DNA from: Diploptera punctata | Taxonomy: Eukaryota; Arthropoda; Insecta; Blattodea; Blaberidae | Reading direction: 5' to 3' | Length of the DNA stretch: 64,000 nt | NCBI GenBank assembly: GCA_030220185.1 | Contig: JASPKZ010010238.1 | Span: forward strand, 1,065,706 to 1,129,705 | Shown here: positions 57,808-64,000 of the stretch, in pieces | How positions within the stretch are numbered: the first letter of the stretch is position 1 | Layout: every line of letters starts with the position of its first letter | Position numbers and translations under genes: made by a program | The notes under the pieces: model-generated | Seen by the model: only the letters and a program-made list of their open reading frames with translations | Told to the model about the DNA's origin: nothing | The model's database searches: none

Positions 57808-60739
57808 AGCCGGTTTCACAATGTTCCAGAGCTTCCTCCTTATATATATTTGTTTCTTCAACATTTGTAATATTCAGTAGCATAAATTAGAATTGATTCT
57901 TAGCTTGAAAAATTTTTAATGTGGTCATTTTTATAAATATCACAAATAAACCCTTTCTCGCGGAATGAATGAAATAAACTGGCCTTGAACCCGTCGAAAT
58001 TGATGAGGGGAAGAATTTAAAATATTTTCTGTTCGAGGGCAGCACCAATTAAAAAAGATATTAACAGGGTCCACTCAAACAGAAAGGGTCCACATTAACC
58101 GAAAACGATATATATATAATTTAGCAGGTTTCACAATGTTGCAGAGCTTCTTCCTAATATATATTTATGAGTTTTTTCAACATTTGTAATATTCAGTAGC
58201 ATAAATTAAGAATTGATTCTTAGCTTGAAAATTTTTTAAAGTGGTCGTTTTCATAAATATCACTAATAAAATCTTATTCGTGGAAAGAATAAAAGAAACA
58301 GGCCTTGAACCTGTTGACATTGATGATGGGAAGAATTTAAAATATTTTCTGATCGAGGGCAGCACCAATTCCAAAAGATATTAACAGGGTCCACTCAAAC
58401 AGAAAGGGTCCACATTACCCGAAAACCATATATATATATAATTTAGCAGGTTTCCCATTGTTGCCGAGCTTCTTCCAAATATATACTTATGAGTTTTTTC
58501 AACATATGTAATATTCAGCAGCACAAATTAAGAATTGATTCTTAGCTTGAAAAATTTTAAAGTGGTCATTTTCATAAATATCACTAATAAAATCTTATTC
58601 GCGGAAAGAATAAAAGAAACTGGCCTTGAACACGTTGAATTTGATGAGGGGAAGAATTTAAAATATTTTCTGTTCGAGGGCAGCACCAATTAAAGAATAT
58701 ATTAACAGGGTCCACTCAAACCGAAAGGGTCCACATTACCCGAAAACCATATATATATATAATTTAGCAATTTTCACAATGTTGCAGAGCTTCTTCCTAA
58801 TATATAATTATGAGTTTCTTTAAACATTTGTAATATTCAGTAGCATAAATTGAGAATTGATTCTTAGCTTGAAAATGTTTTAAAGTGGTCGTTTTCATAA
58901 ATATCACTAATAAAACCTTATTCGCGGAAAGAATAAAAGAAACTGGCCTTGAACCCCTCGAAGTTGATGTGGGGAAGAAGTTAAAATATGTTCTGTTCGA
59001 GGGCAGCACCAATTAAAGAAGATATTATCAGGGTCCACTCAAACAGAATGGGTCCACATTACCCGAAAAACATATATATATTATATATATACATATAATT
59101 TAGCCGGTTTCACAATGTTCCAGAGCTTCCTCCTTATATATATTTATAAGTTTTTTCAACATTTGTAATATTCAGTAGCATAAATTAAGAATTGATTCTT
59201 AGCTTGAAAAATTTTTAATGTGGTCATTTTTATAAATATCACAAATAAACCCTTTTTCGCGGAATGAATAAAATAAACTGGCCTTGAACCCGTCGAAGTT
59301 GATGAGTGGAAGAATTTAAAATATTCTCTGTTCGAGGGCAGCACCAATTAAAAAAGATATTAACAGGGTCCACTCAAACAGAAAGGGTCCACATTACCCG
59401 AAAACCATATATATATATATATATATACATATATATACATATATATATATATACATATATATAATTTAGCAGGTTTCACAATGTTGCAGAGCTTCTTCCT
59501 AATATATATTTATGAGCTTTTTCAACATTCGTAATATTCAGTAGCATAAATTAAGAATTGATTCTTAGCTTGAAAATTTTTTAAATTGGTCGTTTTCATA
59601 AATATCACTAATAAAATCTTATTCGCGGAAAGAATAAAAGAAACTGGCCTTGAACACGTTGAATTTGATGAGGGGAAGAATTAAAAATATTTTCTGTTCG
59701 AGGGCAGCACCAATTAAAGAATATATTAACAGAGTCCACTCAAACCGAAAGGGTCCACAATTACCCGAAAACCATATATATATATATAATTTAGCAGGTT
59801 TCACAATGTTGCAGAGCTCCTTCTTAATATATATTTATGAGTTTTTTCAACATTTGTAATAATGAGTAGCATAAATTAAGAATCGATTCTTTGCTTGAAA
59901 AATTTTTAAAGTTGTCATTTTCATAAATATCACTAAGAAAATCTTATTCGCTGAAAGGATAAAGAAGCTGGCCTTGAACCCGTCGAAGTTGATGAGGGTA
60001 AGAAGTTAACATATTTTCTGTTCGAAGGCAGCACCAATTAAAGAAGATATTAACAGGGTCCACTCACACAGAAATGGTCAACATTACCGGAAAACCATAT
60101 ATATATATAATTTAGCAGGTTTCACAATGTTGCAGAGCTCCTTCCTAATATACAATTATGAGTTTTTTCAACATTTGTAATATTTAGTAGCATAAATTTA
60201 GAATTGATTCTTAGCTTGAAAAATTTTTAATGTGGTCATTTTCACAAATATCACAAATAAACCCTTCTTCGCGGAAAGAATGAAATAAACTGGCCTTGAA
60301 CCCGTCGAAGTTGATGAGGAGAAGAAGTTAAAATATTTTCTGTTCGAAGGCAGCACCAATTAAAGAAGATATTGACAGGGTCCGCTCACACAGAAAGCGT
60401 CCACATTACCCGAAAAACATATATGTATATATAATTTAGCAGGATTCACAATGTTCCAGAGCTACTTCCTTATATATATTTATGAGCTTTTTCAACATTT
60501 GTAATATTCAGTAGCATAAATTAAGAATAGATTCTTAGCTTCAAAAATTTTTAAAGTAGTCATTTTTATAAATATCACAAATAAACCCTTCTTCGCGGAA
60601 AGAATAAAAGAAACAGGCCTTGAACCCGTCGAAGTTGATGAGGGGAAGAAGAAAAACATGTTCTGTTCGAGGGCAGCAGCAATTAAAGAAGATATTAACA
60701 GGGTCCAATCAAACAGAAAGGGTCGACATTACCCGAAAA

Positions 60740-60781
<42 letters not shown>

Positions 60782-61101
60782 ATATACATATAATTTACCA
60801 GGTTTCACAATGTTGCAGAGCTCCTTCCTAATATATATTTATGAGTTTTTTCAACATTTGTAATATTCAGTAGCATAAATTTAGAATTGATTCTTAGCTT
60901 GAAAAAATTTTAAAGTGGTCGTTTTCATAAATATCACTAATAAAATCTTATTCGCGGAAAGAATAAAACAAACTGGCCATGAACACGTTGAAGTTGATGA
61001 GGGGAAGTATTTAAAATATTTTCTGTTTGAGGGCAGCACCAATTAAAGAATATATTAACAGGGTCCACTCAAACCGAAAGGGTCCACATAACCCGAAAAC
61101 C

Positions 61102-61132
<31 letters not shown>

Positions 61133-61756
61133 AGCAGGTTTCACAATGTTGCAGAGCTTCTTACTAATATATATTTATGAGTTTTTCAACATTTGTAATA
61201 TTCAGTAGCATAAATTAAGAATTGATTCTTAGCTTGAAAAATTTTTAAAGTGGTCATTTTCATAAATATCACTAATAAAATCTTATTCGCGGAAAGAATA
61301 AAAGAAGCTGGCGTTGAACCCGTTGAAGTTGATGAGGGGAAGAATTTAAATATGTTCTGTACGAGGGCAGCACCAATTAGAGAAGATATTAACAGGGTCC
61401 ACTCAAACAGAAAGGGTCCACTTTATCCGAAAACCATATATATATAATTTAGCAGGTTTCACAATGTTGCAGAGCTCCTTCCTAATATGACATTATGAGT
61501 TTTTTCACATTTGTAATTTCTACAAAATTAAGAATTGATTCTTACTTGAAATTTTTTTAAATTGGGTCGTTTTCATAAATATCACTAATAAAATCTTATT
61601 CGCGGAAAGAATAAAAGAAACTGGCCTTGAACACGTTGAATTTGATGAGGGGAAGAATTAAAAATATTTTCTGTTCGAGGGCAGCACCAATTAAAGTATA
61701 TATTAACAGAGTGCACTCCAACCGAAAGGGTCCACAATTACCCGAAAACCGTATAT

Positions 61757-61787
<31 letters not shown>

Positions 61788-62759
61788 GTATATAATTTAG
61801 CAGGTTTCACAATGTTGCAGAGCTTCTTCCTAATATATATATATGAGTTTTTTCAACATTTGTAATATTCAGTAGCATAAAGTAAGATTTGATTCTTAGC
61901 TTGAAAATTTTTTAAAGTGGTCGATTTCATAAATATCACTAATAAAATTTTATTCGTGGAAAGAATAAATAAACAGGCCTTGAACCTGTTGACGTTGATG
62001 ATGGGAAGAATTTAAAAATATTTTCTGTTCGAGGCACACCAATCCACAAAAGATATTTAACAGGGTCTACTCAACAGAAAGGGTCCCACATTACCCGAAA
62101 CCATAATATATATATATTTAGCAGGTTTCCCATTGTTTGCCGAGCTTCTTCCAAATATATACTTATGAGGTTTTTTCAACATATATAATATTCAGCAGCA
62201 CAAATAAAGAATTGATTCTTAGCTGAAAATTTTAAAGTGGTCATTTTCATAAATATCAGTAATAAAAATCTTATTCGCGGAAAGAATAAAAGAAACTGGC
62301 CTTGACACGTTTGAATTTGATGAGGGGAAGAATTTAAAATATTTTCTGTTCGAGGGCAGCACCAATTAAAGAATATATTAACAGGGTCCACTCAAACCGA
62401 AAGGGTCCACATTCCCGAAAACCATATAATATAATATATATATAAATTAGCAATTTTCACAAATGTTCTAGAGCTTCTTCCTAATATATATTTATGAGTT
62501 TCTTTAAACATTTGTAATATTCAGTAAGCATAAATTGAGAATTGATTCTTAGCTTGAAAATTTTTTTAAAGTGGTCGTTTTTCATAAATAGCACTAATAA
62601 AACCTATTTAGAGGAAAGATAAAAGAAACTGGCCTTGAAACCCCCCGAAGTTGATGTGGGAAGAAGTTAAAATATGTTCTGTTCGAGGGCAGCCCAATTA
62701 AAGAAGATATTATCAGGGTCCACTCAAACAGAATGGGTCCACATTACCCGAAAAACATA

Positions 62760-62798
<39 letters not shown>

Positions 62799-63431
62799 TA
62801 TATATAATTTAGTAGCCGGTTTCACAATGTTCCAGAGCTTCCTCCTTATATATATTTAATTAGTTTTTTTCAACATTTGTTATATTCAGTAGCATAAATT
62901 AAGAATTGATTCTTAGCTTGAAAATTTTTTAATGTGGTCATTTTCATAAATATCACAAATAAACCCTTTTTCGGAATGAATAAAATAAACTGGCCTTGAA
63001 CCCGTCGACGTTGATGAGGGGAAGAATTTAAAATATTTTCTGTTCGAGGGCAGCACCAGTTAAAAAAGATATTAACAGGGTCCACTCAAACAGAAAGGGT
63101 CCACATTAACCGAAAACCATATATATATATAATTTAGCAGGTTTCACAATGTTGCCGAGCTACTTCCAAATATAGACTTATGAGTTTTTTCAACATATGT
63201 AATATTAAGCAGCATAAATTAAGAATTGATTCTTAGCTTGGAAAATGTTTAAAGTGGTCATTTTCATTAATCACAATTAATCTTATTCGCGAAATATAAA
63301 AGAAACGGGCCTTGAACCCGTTGAAGTTGATTAGGGGAAGAATTTAAATATGTTCTGTACGAGGGCAGCACCAATTAGAGAAGATATTAACAGGGTCCAC
63401 TCAAACAGAAAGGGTCCACATTATCCGAAAA

Positions 63432-63468
<37 letters not shown>

Positions 63469-64000
63469 AGCAGGTTTCACAATGTTGCAGAGCTCCTTCT
63501 TAATATATATTTATGAGTTTTTTCAACATTTGTAATATTCAGTAGCATAAATTTAGAATTGATTCTTAGCTTGAAAAAATTTTAAAGTGGTAACTTTCAT
63601 AAATATCACTAATAAAATCTTATTCGCGGAAAGAATAAAACAAACTGGCCTTGAACCTGTTGAAGTTGATGAGGGGAAGAATTTAAAATATTTTCTGTTT
63701 GAGGGCAGCACCAATTGAAGAATATATTAACAGGGTCCACTCAAACCGAAAGGGTCCACTAAACCCGAAAACCATATATATATATAATTTAGCAGGTTTC
63801 ACAATGTTTCAGAGCTTCTTCTAATATATATTTATTGATTTTTTTCACATTTTTAATCTCAGTAGCATAAATTGAGAATTGAGTCTTAGCTGAAAATTTT
63901 TTAAAGTGTCATTTTCATGAAATATCACTAATAAAATCTTAGTCGCGGAAAGATAAAAGAAGCTGGCGTTGAAACCCGTTGAAGTTTGATGAGGGGAAGA
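57181..64000. repeat. Satellite array, about 21 units of 315-365 bp, higher-order mosaic
   Basis: The anchor 'tattcagtagcataaatt' recurs near 57196, 57519, 57870, 58189, 58511, 58833, 59168, 59530, 59860, 60180, 60502, 60863, 61198, 61512, 61865, 62188, 62517, 62883, 63203, 63533 and 63858 (mean about 333 bp). Each unit has TTCGCGGAAAGAATAAAAGA, TGGCCTTGAACCCGTTGAAG, GAGGGCAGCACCAATTAAAG, AGGGTCCACATTACCCGAAA and a variable (TA)n run. Variants recur in order. Small frames on both strands are repeat by-products. The array continues past the window. Confidence 0.95.

Noticed and set aside
57484..63535. Repeated 60-70 codon frames in the satellite
   Set aside because: They recur with unit period on both strands and break at one-base indels; no evidence of coding.

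Overview
This 64 kb window is repeat-dominated nuclear DNA from an insect. The reverse-transcriptase fragments and tRNA-derived SINEs resemble repeats I associate, from memory, with cockroaches (Blattodea, Periplaneta-like). That species-level impression is an inference; the insect or arthropod assignment rests on the retroelement types, an intron-containing tRNA-Tyr and a discoidin-domain-receptor exon. There are no bacterial operons. I can support only two ordinary host genes: one internal exon of a discoidin domain receptor (40914-41145, + strand, with AG and GT splice borders) and a tRNA-Tyr(GUA) gene whose intron has been enlarged by a SINE (12712-13157).

Layout. 1-2.3 kb: a LINE-A remnant and one end of a TIR element (TIR-M). 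2.77-4.39 kb: six tandem 293-bp units, each with a tRNA-like Pol III gene. 5.5-11.7 kb: SINE-1, a cluster of three related MITEs split by LINEs, CR1-like and LINE-A 3' ends, and a mariner scrap. 12.7-15.8 kb: tRNA-Tyr, more LINE-A/SINE-3, and a fold-back Penelope-like piece inside another Penelope-like terminal repeat. 17.2-20.9 kb: LINE-C with a TTAA-flanked MITE, the longest LINE-A copy, and a LINE-B/LINE-A/SINE-2 nest. 21-28 kb: hairpin-headed 'HP' elements, a non-LTR RT, and a 530-bp CA/CT microsatellite. 30-38 kb: LINE-A, TIR-M with nested insertions, and two CR1-like LINE-G 3' ends. 39.5-41.8 kb: an HP element, the receptor exon and an intronic SINE-1. 42.0-43.46 kb: a 1.46 kb CA/CACG alternating tract. 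44-47 kb: two fold-back MITEs and a 70-bp minisatellite. 47-56 kb: LINE-G, HP elements (several as head-to-tail dimers) and SINEs. 56.2-57.1 kb: LINE-A, then a tRNA-like gene. 57.18-64.0 kb: a roughly 330-bp satellite array that runs off the window.

How the parts relate. Most of the sequence is a record of nested transposition, which target-site duplications allow to be ordered. LINE families supply reverse transcriptase. SINEs 1-6 have tRNA-like Pol III heads, and one short element shares its 3' tail with LINE-D. Items least explained by standard categories are the tRNA-like tandem array, the HP element with its nested-palindrome head, the TIR-M element carrying an ORF with the motif DEHGERFHQ, and the hammerhead-like motifs in the Penelope-like repeats. 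All family calls are by eye; no database search was run.
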